64,000 bases of DNA from NCBI GenBank assembly GCA_965243635.1, contig OZ251574.1, forward strand, positions 1,178,001-1,242,000. The letters run 5' to 3'. Position 1 is the first letter of the stretch. Every line of letters starts with the position of its first letter. Below are positions 26,463 through 36,122 of this stretch, piece by piece. The notes beneath the pieces are model-generated. The model had not been told where the DNA came from. It saw only the letters and a program-made list of their open reading frames with translations, and searched no databases. The position numbers were made by a program, and so were the translations under genes. The stretch comes from Rs1 sp000416275 (GTDB lineage Bacteria; Pseudomonadota; Gammaproteobacteria; Pseudomonadales; Balneatricaceae).

Positions 26463-26919
26463 CTAGATTATCTCGATGGTCATCGCCGTGGCCTCGCCAC
26501 CACCAATGCATAAAGATGCGATGCCACGTTGCTTACCTAAACGCTTAAGCGCATAAATCAGCGTGACCAATATCCGTGCACCAGAACAGCCAATAGGGTG
26601 ACCGAGTGCACAGGCACCACCGTGAATATTGACTTTGGCTGAGTCCAGCGCCAATTCGCATGGTCACGACCGCAAACGCTTCGTTGATTGCAAACAGATC
26701 CACATCGTTTTTAGTCCAGTTGATTTTTGCTAGTAGTTTCTTGATAGCATCAATAGGAGCGATAGAAAACTCGGCAGGTTTTTGCGCATGTGTCATATGG
26801 CCGACGATACGAGCCAGTGGCTTCAGGCCACGTGTAAGTGCTTGGCTTTCACGCATTAACACCAGTGCGGCACCACCATCAGAGATAGAACTAGCATTCG
26901 TAGTGCAGCTGATATATAA
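26463..26919 (-). pseudogene. Thiolase (acetyl-CoA acetyltransferase) remnant
   Basis: C-terminal half of a thiolase in two frames. One carries TTNASSISDGGAALVLMRES, then AKINWTKNDVDLFAINEAFA; the other carries KVNIHGGACALGHPIGCSGARI and SLCIGGGEATAM, the conserved GHPIG(C/A)SG and C-terminal GGG segments. The join near 26640-26660 needs a frameshift. The N-terminal half with the first active cysteine is absent. The intact thiolase at 53241 is a separate gene. Confidence 0.85.
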
Positions 26920-27340
26920 CGCCTTGTGGATTAAGCAGTCTTATTGATGATATAAAATTCATTTCACTGTCTATATCACCCTACTGGGCGTTTAGAGAAT
27001 TAGAGCTCTGTGATTACGGTTTTCGCCAGATTACCATGCCTATCACCATTGTCTTAATCACGCAATCCTCTATCCGCTAGGGGCGTATGTGACTTGTACG
27101 GAGGCTCCCTAATGCGCTGTTATAAACGGGCTCAGCATGCTCCAATCACACGGCTCTACCGATAAATAGAGCCGCGCTGACATCGCTATATCGGCAATTT
27201 CTTGCTTGAACTTAATCTGAGCTTAGCTAGTCGCGTTATGCTGAGATCTCTCATTGGCATTTAATACCAGTTATTACTTCTATTATTAGCGGCAAACTTT
27301 TAAAATAAAAATCAATTTTCCTTTAATTCGCGAAGTAACC
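26920..27340. other. Gene-free region upstream of thiI
   Basis: 420 bp with no gene. The segment at about 27105-27246 resembles a worn family B element (ends GGAGGCTCCCTAATGCGC and GTTATGCTGAGATCTC), without a target duplication. The AT-rich stretch 27260-27330 probably holds the thiI promoter. Confidence 0.4.
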
Positions 27341-28795
27341 ATGAAATTTATCGTAAAACTCTTTCCTGAAATTACCATCAAAAGTCGTCCTGTCCGTAAG
27401 CGTTTTATCCAGCGCTTACAAAATAATTTACAGATCATGTTAAGGCGAGTTGATGATGATATTCGAGTCAGTCTGTTTTGGGATAAATTAGAGGTGGTAC
27501 TGCCTGAAGAAAAGCTGCAGTTTCGCGACCAAGTTTGCAGCGTTATGTCCAAAACTTCAGGTATCCAAGCTTTTATTGAAGTTGAAGAGTTTGAGTTAGG
27601 CTCGTTCCATGAAGCTTTTGAACACGCGCAAAAAGCCTATCAAGAGAGATTAGTCGGTAAAACTTTTAAAGTGCGAGTTAAGCGCAGTGGTAAACACGAA
27701 TTTAAGTCGATCGACTTAGAGCGTTATATTGGCGGCGGTTTGTTAGAACATTGTGATACCCAAGGGGTCGATGTTAGAAACCCTGACCAGTATGTGGATT
27801 TAGAGGTCAAGGATCAAAAATTATTCGTTTTTAATAAAATATATAAAGGTTTAGGGGGTTATCCGCTGGGCACGCAAGAGGCAGTTTTATCACTAATCTC
27901 CGGTGGTTTTGATTCCGTTGTTTCATCTTATATGACCATGCGCCGAGGTTCGAAAACACATTTCTTGTTTTTTAACTTAGGCGGTAAGGCCCATCAGATG
28001 GGAGTAGAGCAAGTAGCGCTACATCTATGGCAGCAGTATGGTTCTTGTGCCAGGGTTAAGTTTATAAGTGTACCTTTTTCAGAGGTGGTGGGGGATATCC
28101 TTCAAAATGTTCATCATTCGTTTATGGGCGTGGTGTTGAAACGACAAATGATGCGTGCCGCAGAGAAAGTGGCGGACTTTATGAAAATTGATGCCTTGGT
28201 AACAGGTGAAAGTATTGCCCAAGTTTCCAGTCAGACGCTGCCCAATTTGGCAGTGATTGACCGGGCGACGACTAAGGTGATTATTCGACCGTTAATCACT
28301 ACTGACAAGCAAGAAATTGTCGATCAGACCAAAGCGCTCGGCTGCTTTGACTTGGTGGCTTCTATACCTGAGTACTGTGGCGTTATTTCCGACCGACCGA
28401 CAACGCGTGCTAAGTTGGAAAAAGTTGAAAGTGAAGAGCTGAATCTTGATGTAGAAATCCTTGAGCGTGCTCTCGAGCAAGTTAAGAGCGTCAAAATCGA
28501 TGATATAGTTAAAAACTTAACCGCCCAATCAGAGATAGAGACATTAAGTAAAGTGTCTGACATGCAAAAAATTGTCGATATTCGAGCCCCGCATGAACAG
28601 GCAAAAAAGCCGCTTAATATGCCGGGTTGCGATATCATTCTGGCACCGTTTTATGAGTTAGAATCACTGATGGTGCAGTGGAGTGATGAGTTTGAGTATC
28701 TCTTATATTGTGATAGGGGAATAATGAGCCAGCTGCATGCTCAAAGTTTACAAGAAAAGGGCGCTTTAAACGTTAAAGTCTATCGGCCTGAATAA
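27341..28795 (+). CDS. thiI: tRNA uracil 4-sulfurtransferase
   Basis: 484 residues, the long form with a C-terminal rhodanese domain. In order: N-terminal ferredoxin-like region with MKFIVKLFPEITIKSRPVRK, THUMP domain (about 60-165), PP-loop ATPase with LISGGFDSVVSSYM (about 185), catalytic cysteine in PEYCGVISDRPTTRA (about 345) and the rhodanese persulfide cysteine in LYCDRGIMSQ (about 457). It makes 4-thiouridine at tRNA position 8 and supplies sulphur for thiamine thiazole. It stands as a single gene. Confidence 0.96.
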   Translation: MKFIVKLFPEITIKSRPVRKRFIQRLQNNLQIMLRRVDDDIRVSLFWDKLEVVLPEEKLQFRDQVCSVMSKTSGIQAFIEVEEFELGSFHEAFEHAQKAYQERLVGKTFKVRVKRSGKHEFKSIDLERYIGGGLLEHCDTQGVDVRNPDQYVDLEVKDQKLFVFNKIYKGLGGYPLGTQEAVLSLISGGFDSVVSSYMTMRRGSKTHFLFFNLGGKAHQMGVEQVALHLWQQYGSCARVKFISVPFSEVVGDILQNVHHSFMGVVLKRQMMRAAEKVADFMKIDALVTGESIAQVSSQTLPNLAVIDRATTKVIIRPLITTDKQEIVDQTKALGCFDLVASIPEYCGVISDRPTTRAKLEKVESEELNLDVEILERALEQVKSVKIDDIVKNLTAQSEIETLSKVSDMQKIVDIRAPHEQAKKPLNMPGCDIILAPFYELESLMVQWSDEFEYLLYCDRGIMSQLHAQSLQEKGALNVKVYRPE

Positions 28796-29025
28796 TACCA
28801 GTGCTTGAAAGGATTAATCATTGTTTAAATGCTTAATCAAAGTAATTACGCGGGCCTATAATCTAAAATATAGAAAATTCAACTGCCTTTTAGTGGTTGC
28901 GCAAAACGTGTTTTTCGGGTTTAATTAGCGGCGTTTTATAGAAATTATCAACATTCATCAGCAAGTTACTTTTTCATATAGTCATCTGTTGGAGTGAATA
29001 TTTATTATTTAAGGAGAAGCTACTG

Positions 29026-29268
29026 ATGGAAAGTCTTATCTCGCAAGGGTTGTCACTAATGATTTTTGGCATGGGCTTCGTCTTTGTTTTCCTCACCCTG
29101 TTAGTGGGGGTGACGATGTTGATGTCGAAAGTGGCAATGAAATTTGAACCGGTGTCGGTAGCTGCGCCATCTAAGGCCAAGCGCAATAGATCGGCTGCTA
29201 CAGTCGAAGCTAAAAATGATGAGCTGGTGGCTGTCATTACTGCGGCGGTCCATAAATACAGATCTTAA
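29026..29268 (+). CDS. oadG: Oxaloacetate decarboxylase gamma chain
   Basis: 80 residues: one membrane helix near the N-terminus (LMIFGMGFVFVFLTLLVGVTM without its edges) followed by a polar, alanine/lysine-rich tail, the standard OadG form. It anchors and assembles the sodium-pumping decarboxylase. The ATG is preceded by AAGGAG. A family A element begins 6 bp after the stop and separates it from oadA. Confidence 0.88.
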   Translation: MESLISQGLSLMIFGMGFVFVFLTLLVGVTMLMSKVAMKFEPVSVAAPSKAKRNRSAATVEAKNDELVAVITAAVHKYRS

Positions 29269-29274
29269 GTTAAA

Positions 29275-29434
29275 CCTGAATCAGTGACTTCACTGCACTA
29301 CATAGCATAAGCTCTTGATTCTACAGAGGTTAGAAAAATACCCGCTGAACCTATGGGTGCAGCTAAGATTTTTCAATTCCACTGTAAAACCAATATCTTA
29401 CACTCTGTATTCACTTTGAAGTCACGGATCCAGG
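29275..29434 (-). mobile_element. Family A element inside the oad operon
   Basis: 160 bp, reverse orientation, from CCTGAATCAGTGACTTCA to TGAAGTCACGGATCCAGG, with TTAAA at 29270-29274 and 29435-29439. It lies in the oadG-oadA gap, so any oadGAB transcript must contain its long hairpin. Confidence 0.9.
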
Positions 29435-29500
29435 TTAAAAAGCGCTAAAAATGTCTAAGAATTAAAAATTAATCGAGTCATAAAATAAGGCCTTGTAAAC

Positions 29501-31267
29501 ATGTCAGATGCTAAGAAACCTCTAGGTATTACGGATGTTGTGTTACGTGATGCTCATCAGTCTCTGTTCGCTACCCGGATGCGTATCGACGATATGCTGC
29601 CTATTGCAGAGAAACTAGACAACATTGGTTTTTGGTCCTTAGAGACTTGGGGCGGAGCTACTTTTGATTCCTGTATTCGCTATCTAGGTGAAAATCCTTG
29701 GGAGCGTTTGCGTGCGCTGAAAGCTGCGATGCCAAAAACTCCACAACAAATGTTGTTGCGAGGACAAAATTTGTTGGGCTATCGTCACTATGCCGATGAT
29801 GTAGTTGACAAATTTGTGGAGCGTGCGGCTATCAATGGTATCGATGTCTTTCGGGTTTTCGATGCAATGAACGATCCGAGAAACTTAGATAGGGCAATCA
29901 AGGCTGTTAAAAGAACGGGTAAGCATGCTCAAGGTACAATTTCTTATACTAAAAGTGAAGTTCACACTATTCAGATGTGGGTGGATTATGCCAAATCTCT
30001 GGAAGATTTAGGTGTGGATTCTATCTGCATTAAAGATATGTCGGGTATTTTAGTGCCCTATGATGCCTTTGATTTGGTTTCGCGCTTAAAGTCGCAAACG
30101 GACTTAGAAGTACAGTTGCATGCGCATGCAACTTCTGGTTTATCTGACATGTCGATCTTAAAAGCTATTGAAGCCGGTATTGACCGAGTGGACACCGCAA
30201 TCTCTTCAATGTCGATGACTTACGGTCATACTTCGACTGAAGCTATAGTGGCAGCTCTACAAGGTACTGACAGAGATACCGGTTTAGATTTAAATAAATT
30301 AGCTGAAATAGCCGCTTATTTTCGCGAAGTGCGCAAAAAATATGCCAAATTTGAAGGCTCGTTGAGAGGCACCGATTCACGTATTTTGATTGCCCAAGTT
30401 CCCGGCGGTATGTTGACCAATATGGAGGCCCAGCTTAAAGAGCAAAATGCGGCCGATAAATTCGATCAAGTACTAGAAGAAATTCCAAAAGTGCGTAGAG
30501 ACCTAGGTTTAATTCCGCTGGTGACACCCACCTCGCAAATCGTTGGTACTCAGGCAGTCATTAACGTGTTGATGGGTGAGAGATACAAAACTATTTCTAA
30601 AGAGGTACAAGGTATTCTACGCGGCGAATACGGTGCTGCTCCCGCTAGCTTTAATAAAGAGTTACAGCTAAAAGTACTAGAGGGAAAAGAGCCGATCACC
30701 TGTCGTCCTGCCGATTTGATTAAACCAGAAATGGCGTCACTAACTGCTGAAATTGCACAGTTGGCGAGTGAAAAAGGCATCACTTTAGATTCAGGTGATG
30801 ACAGAGTAGATGATGTACTTATCTATGCGTTATTTCCGCAAGTGGGCTTGAAGTATTTAGAAAATCGTAATAATCCAGACGCATTTGAACCCGTACCGAC
30901 AATTGAGGATGTTATCACCATGGCAACAAAAACAACCGGCCCACAAGTTTACACAATTTCGGTAAATGGTCAGGATTATGTAGTAAAAGTAGCTGAAGGT
31001 GGCGATATATCAGCAGTTGCGCCAACCGTTGCCGCCGCTCCTGTGGCGAGCGAAGGTGAGGAAGTGCCAGCACCACTAGCCGGTAATATCTGGAAAGTAG
31101 AAGTGTCTGCAGGTGATACGGTCGAGGAAGGCGATGTGATTATTATTTTAGAAGCGATGAAAATGGAAACAGAAGTACGTGCTGCTCGTTCCGGTCGAGT
31201 TGTATCTATCGATGTTAAAGAAGGTGATGCTGTACAAGTTGGCGATTCACTCATTACTTTGGCATAA
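29501..31267 (+). CDS. oadA: Oxaloacetate decarboxylase alpha chain (biotin carboxyltransferase)
   Basis: 588 residues. The carboxyltransferase TIM barrel (about 1-300) has DVVLRDAHQSLFATRM and metal/substrate residues in FRVFDAMND and HAHATSGL. A conserved carboxylase region follows (300-450), then a linker rich in alanine/proline, then a biotinyl domain with EAMKMETEV (biotin lysine about 553). It moves CO2 from oxaloacetate to biotin; OadB then releases it while exporting sodium. It is followed 11 bp later by oadB. It lies in the cytoplasm, bound to the membrane complex. Confidence 0.95.
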   Translation: MSDAKKPLGITDVVLRDAHQSLFATRMRIDDMLPIAEKLDNIGFWSLETWGGATFDSCIRYLGENPWERLRALKAAMPKTPQQMLLRGQNLLGYRHYADDVVDKFVERAAINGIDVFRVFDAMNDPRNLDRAIKAVKRTGKHAQGTISYTKSEVHTIQMWVDYAKSLEDLGVDSICIKDMSGILVPYDAFDLVSRLKSQTDLEVQLHAHATSGLSDMSILKAIEAGIDRVDTAISSMSMTYGHTSTEAIVAALQGTDRDTGLDLNKLAEIAAYFREVRKKYAKFEGSLRGTDSRILIAQVPGGMLTNMEAQLKEQNAADKFDQVLEEIPKVRRDLGLIPLVTPTSQIVGTQAVINVLMGERYKTISKEVQGILRGEYGAAPASFNKELQLKVLEGKEPITCRPADLIKPEMASLTAEIAQLASEKGITLDSGDDRVDDVLIYALFPQVGLKYLENRNNPDAFEPVPTIEDVITMATKTTGPQVYTISVNGQDYVVKVAEGGDISAVAPTVAAAPVASEGEEVPAPLAGNIWKVEVSAGDTVEEGDVIIILEAMKMETEVRAARSGRVVSIDVKEGDAVQVGDSLITLA

Positions 31268-31278
31268 GGTGTTAAATC

Positions 31279-32580
31279 ATGGATAAGCTTCTAGAGCTCT
31301 GGCTCGCTTCAGGTATTTATAATATCTCAGTCGGCCAAATTGTGATGATAGTGGTAGGTTTGTTGTTATTGTACCTCGCTATTAACAAAAAATTTGAACC
31401 TTTACTATTAGTCCCGATTGGCTTTGGTGGTATTTTAGCCAATATTCCAGAAGCTGGGCTGGCATTTTCTGCAGTTGAAAATGCAGTGCACTTCGCCAAA
31501 CCAGAAGTTCTCGCTGCGCTATCATCTGTTTTAGGTATTAGCGCCACGGATCCCGCTGCGGTGCTTGATGCATATCATACCTCCAATGCCAGCACGCATG
31601 CGGCGACAGTACTTTCCGCCCAGGATAGTGGTTATAACAATGGGATGTTGTATACCTTTTACTCTGTTGCTATCGCATCTGGAGCAGCGCCTTTAATTAT
31701 ATTTATGGGCGTGGGGGCGATGACTGACTTCGGGCCTTTACTCGCTAACCCTAAAACCTTATTTTTGGGTGCGGCTGCACAATTTGGTATCTTCGCTACT
31801 GTATTAGGTGCGGTGGGACTGTCTAGCTTAGGTATTTTGGATTTTAGTATTCAAGATGCCGCCGCCATCGGTATTATCGGTGGGGCAGATGGGCCGACGG
31901 CTATCTATGTCGCAAGTATACTATCCCCTCATTTATTGGGGGCAATAGCAGTAGCTGCATATTCCTATATGGCCTTAGTTCCCTTAATTCAGCCACCGAT
32001 TATGCGCCTATTAACCACCGAGGCAGAACGTAAAATTACCATGGTGCAATTGCGACAAGTGGGGAAAGTTGAAAAAATCATGTTCCCGATAGCGCTGTTG
32101 TTATTGGTCGCTATGTTGTTGCCCGATGCCGCACCTCTACTAGGCATGTTCTGCTTCGGCAACCTGTTACGAGAGTGTGGAGTTGTCGATCGCTTAAGTG
32201 ATACCGCGCAAAACGCCCTTATCAACATAGTCACTATCTTTCTCGGTTTGTCAGTAGGTTCAAAATTATCAGCAGATAAATTTTTGGATGGCACCACCTT
32301 GGGGATATTAGTATTGGGTATCATTGCTTTTTGTATCGGTACGGCAATGGGAGTGTTAATGGCGAAGCTGCTAAACAAAATAGAAGGAGGTAATTCGATC
32401 AATCCATTAATCGGTTCCGCCGGAGTGTCTGCTGTACCAATGGCAGCCAGGGTATCTAATAAATTGGGCTTGGAAGCTAACCCACAAAACTTTTTATTGA
32501 TGCACGCCATGGGGCCTAATGTCGCTGGCGTAATAGGTTCTGCGGTGGCAGCGGGGGTGATGATTAAATTTGTAGGTTAA
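31279..32580 (+). CDS. oadB: Oxaloacetate decarboxylase beta chain (sodium pump)
   Basis: 433 residues, multi-spanning membrane protein that decarboxylates carboxybiotin and pumps Na+ outward. Conserved motifs: IIGGADGPTAIYVAS, NCAC-type core here as FCFGNLLRECGV, and the C-terminal INPLIGSAGVSAVPMAARV and LMHAMGPNVAGVIGSAVAAG. The stop codon TAA is also the first three bases of the target duplication of the next family A element, so that element landed exactly at the gene's end. Confidence 0.95.
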   Translation: MDKLLELWLASGIYNISVGQIVMIVVGLLLLYLAINKKFEPLLLVPIGFGGILANIPEAGLAFSAVENAVHFAKPEVLAALSSVLGISATDPAAVLDAYHTSNASTHAATVLSAQDSGYNNGMLYTFYSVAIASGAAPLIIFMGVGAMTDFGPLLANPKTLFLGAAAQFGIFATVLGAVGLSSLGILDFSIQDAAAIGIIGGADGPTAIYVASILSPHLLGAIAVAAYSYMALVPLIQPPIMRLLTTEAERKITMVQLRQVGKVEKIMFPIALLLLVAMLLPDAAPLLGMFCFGNLLRECGVVDRLSDTAQNALINIVTIFLGLSVGSKLSADKFLDGTTLGILVLGIIAFCIGTAMGVLMAKLLNKIEGGNSINPLIGSAGVSAVPMAARVSNKLGLEANPQNFLLMHAMGPNVAGVIGSAVAAGVMIKFVG

Positions 32581-32582
32581 TA

Positions 32583-32742
32583 CCTGAATCCGTGACTTCA
32601 AAGTGAATACAGAGTGTAAGATATTGGTTTTACAGTGGAATTGAAAAATCTTAGCTGCACCCGGAGGTTCAGCGGGCATTTTTCTAACCGCTGTAGAATC
32701 AAGAGCTTGCGCTATGTGGTGCAGTGAAGTCACTGATTCAGG
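32583..32742 (+). mobile_element. Family A element at the oadB stop codon
   Basis: 160 bp, forward orientation, from CCTGAATCCGTGACTTCA to TGAAGTCACTGATTCAGG, with TAATA at 32578-32582 (containing the oadB stop) and 32743-32747. It is close to the family consensus. Confidence 0.92.
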
Positions 32743-32748
32743 TAATAG

Positions 32749-32803
32749 CTAATCCGTGACTGCTATGGGGGCATCGCAGCTACCTTGAGGTCACGGATTT
32801 AGG
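32749..32803. repeat. Miniature family A derivative
   Basis: About 55 bp: TAATCCGTGAC at the left and GTCACGGATTTAGG at the right with a 30-bp middle. It looks like an A element reduced to its ends. It directly follows the intact copy. Confidence 0.5.
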
Positions 32804-32914
32804 TATAAGAAACACATAACTCCCTTCCCTTCTCCCCGCCCCATTATAAAAAGACTGCACTGGCAGTCTCTCTTACAAAAAATGTATTTGTGTGTACATG
32901 GATACTACTTAATA

Positions 32915-33121
32915 ACTGAATCCGTGGCTTTAAGTGAATACAGAGTGTGAGCTATTGGTTCTACAGTGGAATTGAACAATCTTAGCTGCAAGCTCATTTT
33001 ATTCCTGCGTCGACTAAATAAATGCATCCCGGCATAAAACTAGTAGCTTCAGTGGATGTTTTTTAACCGATGTAGAATCAATAGCTTGCGCTATGTGGTA
33101 CCGTGAAGTTACCGATTCAGG
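32915..33121 (+). mobile_element. Family A element, long variant
   Basis: 207 bp. It has the A ends (ACTGAATCCGTGGCTTTA left, TGAAGTTACCGATTCAGG right) and TAATA at 32910-32914 and 33122-33126. The centre holds about 45 extra bases including CTAAATAAATGCATCCCGGC, also found in the copy at 41184. It ends 49 bp upstream of the HD-GYP gene. Confidence 0.85.
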
Positions 33122-33170
33122 TAATAGACTAAAAATTAGTACAGTATGAATAACTGATTAAGGTTGTAAA

Positions 33171-36122
33171 ATGCTTAAACATGAAAATAATGGATTAAAA
33201 TCCATGTTTAATTTTCCATTACATATTCACACAGCGACGATGTTTATCGTATTGACCGTAGCGTTAGGTGCGGGACAAATTTGGTTTAACTATCAAAAAA
33301 ATACTGAACTTATTAGAGATGGGGCTAGTGTTGCATATGAAAAAGTTATGCAAAAAGTGCATATGGATTTAAAAGCCAAATACTATATGGCTGCAACTAG
33401 TATTGAAATTATTGCCGAGGGGGGATTAGTCAATGCGCTTACGTTAGACGAACGATTGAAATTTGTACCGGTTCTTAGCAAAATTTTAAATTCAAACATA
33501 GCCTTAAGTGGTTTTGAAATCGGCTATTCAAACGGTGATTTTTTCATCATAAGGCCGGTGCATACAGAATATATGCGTGAGCAATTTAAAGCGCCAATAG
33601 GTACATTGTTCATGATCGATAACATTAATAGATTATCGACAGATAAAAATCCAACAGTGAGAATTTACTATGATAAAAATCTTAACATAGTATCTCAAAA
33701 ATCAATATTGGATATAACATATGATCCAAGGACCCGACCATGGTATAAATTAGCAATGGCATCTGAAGGTTATGCCACCACCTTGCCGTATTTATATTTT
33801 TTTGTAAAAAAAGTGGGTATAACCATCACCTTAGAATCGAAGTCACAGGGAACAGTAGTGGCTGCGGATATAGCGCTCGATGATCTCTCAGCGACGCTAA
33901 GAAATAATATCATTACCCCGTCATCAGAGTTAGTTCTGTTCGACAAACATGGCAAAATTCTCGCTTATAAAGACCCACACAAGTTGATAGTTGAAGACCA
34001 AAATGGAAAAAGCAAGATAGCCTCAATAGCGGAATTACAAAGCCCAGTTTTAACACGATATGCTGACCAGTTAGTGCCATTTGAACAACCTTTATCTTTT
34101 TCTTTTATGGGAGGTAATTGGGGTGGAGGTATTAAAAAATTTGATATTAGTAAAGACTTCGAATTGTATTTCGCATTTATTGCCCCTGACGATGAACTTT
34201 TCGCTGAGGCATTAGAAATTCGTTGGCAGTCAAGTTTGATTGCTTTGCTGCTAATGCTCATCGCTGTACCAGTCACAGCTTACAGTGCTTATCGAATATC
34301 GGAACCATTGAGGAAGTTAACTATACAGGCTAGAAAAATTCGCCAGTTTGACTTTTCTCAAGACTCCTTAACAACCTCAGTGATTAGTGAAATTCATACT
34401 TTAACCAAAGACATGGAGGGGATGAGAACCACTATTAGTCATTTTTTGAGTATGATTACATCTTTAGCGGGTGAAAAAAATCTTGACTCATTGTTAGCAA
34501 CAATCACCAGACAAACTTTGGAGATAAGTAGGGCAGATGCCGCAATACTCTATTTACTCAATGAAGAGGGAACCAAAATCACACCGGTGAGTATAAAATT
34601 GGCTGCTGATGGCGACAAAAAAATTGTACTGCCTAGCCATGATATGAAAAATAGCAATGAGTTTATTGTAAAGTCAATTCAACAACGCTCCGCTGAAGTA
34701 CATTACTTCAAGCGCTGCGCTGCAGCAGAAAGAGAAGCATTAGGGCCTTTTTTCACTGTATTGGATACCGAAAATTTACAAGTGCTAACTTTGTCGTTAA
34801 AGAATCGGTTAGGAGAAATAAAGGGCATACTTTGTGTGATAAATAACGCAAATAACGCAACCAAGGAAGATTTGGATAATGTCGATAGAATTAGCTTTTT
34901 ACAGACTTTATCTGGATTCGCTGCCGTATCTATGGAAAGTCGACACTTGCTAAAGGCTCAGAAAGAGTTATTAGGATCATTTATAAAGCTAATCGCTGGT
35001 GCAATTGATGCTAAATCACACTATACAGCAGGTCATTGTCAGCGGGTCCCCGAGCTAACTAAAATGCTAGCGGAACAAGCTTGCAAACAGACATCTGGCG
35101 AGTTCAAAGACTTTTATTTGTCCAAAGAAGAGTGGGAAGAGCTAGATATAGCTGCTTGGCTACACGATTGCGGAAAAATAACCACGCCTGAGTACGTGGT
35201 AGATAAAGCCACAAAACTTGAAACCATTTACGACCGGATCCATGAAATCAGGATGCGTTTTGAGGTGTTGAAACGCGATGCTGAAATTGATTATTGGCAG
35301 CGAGTGAGTAGCGGTGGAGATGAAAGAGTATTACAGAAAATACTTACCGAAACGCTGGCCAAAATAGATACAGATTTTAAATTCGTTGCCAATTGTAATA
35401 TTGGTTGTGAATCCATGTCTGAGGAAAAAATTCAGAGAGTAAAGCAATTAGCAAAAATAACCTGGCGCAGAACTATCAGTGACAGAATAGGGGTTTCTTG
35501 GGAAGAGGGATTACGCAAAGACAAAGCAGTGGAGCAGCCTCTCCCGGTGATGGAGCAGTTGATCGTAGATAAAGTTGAGCATATTATCGAAAGGCACCAC
35601 AAAGATGTGCTTTCTGCAAATAATAAATGGGGCTTCAATATGCAGACCCCCAAACATCAATATAATAGAGGTGAACTTTATAATTTGTGTATTGCTAAAG
35701 GTACGTTAAATACCGAGGAGAGATATAAAGTAAATGAACATATCATCCAAACTATCATCATGTTGGATGCTTTAAAATTTCCAGTCAACCTTAGCAGAGT
35801 TTTAGAAATAGCGGGCGGGCACCATGAGAAAATGGATGGCACTGGCTATCCAAAACGACTGGGCCGCGAAGAGATGTCAACTTCGGCCAGGATGATGGCA
35901 ATTGCCGATATATTCGAAGCGTTGACCGCTCATGATAGACCCTATAAAAAAGCTAAGAAACTGAGTCAGGCGATAAGTATAATGAGTGTCATGAAAAAAG
36001 ATAATCACATTGATGGGCCGCTATTCGACTTGTTTTTACACAGTGGTATTTATCTAGAGTACGCTAGAAAAAATTTATCAGCAGAACAAATAGATTTAGT
36101 GGATATAAATAAATATTTGTAA
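33171..36122 (+). CDS. Membrane Cache-GAF-HD-GYP cyclic-di-GMP phosphodiesterase
   Basis: 983 residues. In order: membrane helix (about 20-40), periplasmic Cache-like sensor (about 45-355, PRTRPWYKLAMASEG is typical of Cache_1), second helix (about 358-380), HAMP-like segment, GAF domain (about 430-590), HD-GYP domain. The HD pair is in WLHDCGKITTPEYV (about 663) and the GYP motif in GGHHEKMDGTGYPKRLG (about 882). These are about 220 residues apart, roughly 150 more than usual, so the catalytic domain carries a large insertion (KRDAEIDYWQRV to NRGELYNLCI). Expected role: hydrolysis of cyclic di-GMP under control of a small periplasmic ligand. The start has AAGG 8-11 bases upstream. Confidence 0.88.
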   Translation: MLKHENNGLKSMFNFPLHIHTATMFIVLTVALGAGQIWFNYQKNTELIRDGASVAYEKVMQKVHMDLKAKYYMAATSIEIIAEGGLVNALTLDERLKFVPVLSKILNSNIALSGFEIGYSNGDFFIIRPVHTEYMREQFKAPIGTLFMIDNINRLSTDKNPTVRIYYDKNLNIVSQKSILDITYDPRTRPWYKLAMASEGYATTLPYLYFFVKKVGITITLESKSQGTVVAADIALDDLSATLRNNIITPSSELVLFDKHGKILAYKDPHKLIVEDQNGKSKIASIAELQSPVLTRYADQLVPFEQPLSFSFMGGNWGGGIKKFDISKDFELYFAFIAPDDELFAEALEIRWQSSLIALLLMLIAVPVTAYSAYRISEPLRKLTIQARKIRQFDFSQDSLTTSVISEIHTLTKDMEGMRTTISHFLSMITSLAGEKNLDSLLATITRQTLEISRADAAILYLLNEEGTKITPVSIKLAADGDKKIVLPSHDMKNSNEFIVKSIQQRSAEVHYFKRCAAAEREALGPFFTVLDTENLQVLTLSLKNRLGEIKGILCVINNANNATKEDLDNVDRISFLQTLSGFAAVSMESRHLLKAQKELLGSFIKLIAGAIDAKSHYTAGHCQRVPELTKMLAEQACKQTSGEFKDFYLSKEEWEELDIAAWLHDCGKITTPEYVVDKATKLETIYDRIHEIRMRFEVLKRDAEIDYWQRVSSGGDERVLQKILTETLAKIDTDFKFVANCNIGCESMSEEKIQRVKQLAKITWRRTISDRIGVSWEEGLRKDKAVEQPLPVMEQLIVDKVEHIIERHHKDVLSANNKWGFNMQTPKHQYNRGELYNLCIAKGTLNTEERYKVNEHIIQTIIMLDALKFPVNLSRVLEIAGGHHEKMDGTGYPKRLGREEMSTSARMMAIADIFEALTAHDRPYKKAKKLSQAISIMSVMKKDNHIDGPLFDLFLHSGIYLEYARKNLSAEQIDLVDINKYL

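Noticed and set aside
29501..31267. Pyruvate carboxylase subunit B instead of OadA
   Set aside because: The neighbours are oadG and oadB, the membrane parts of the decarboxylase, so the sodium-pump role is far more likely.
32854..32876. Hairpin AGACTGC/GCAGTCT as a terminator
   Set aside because: The stem is short and no T run follows on either strand.
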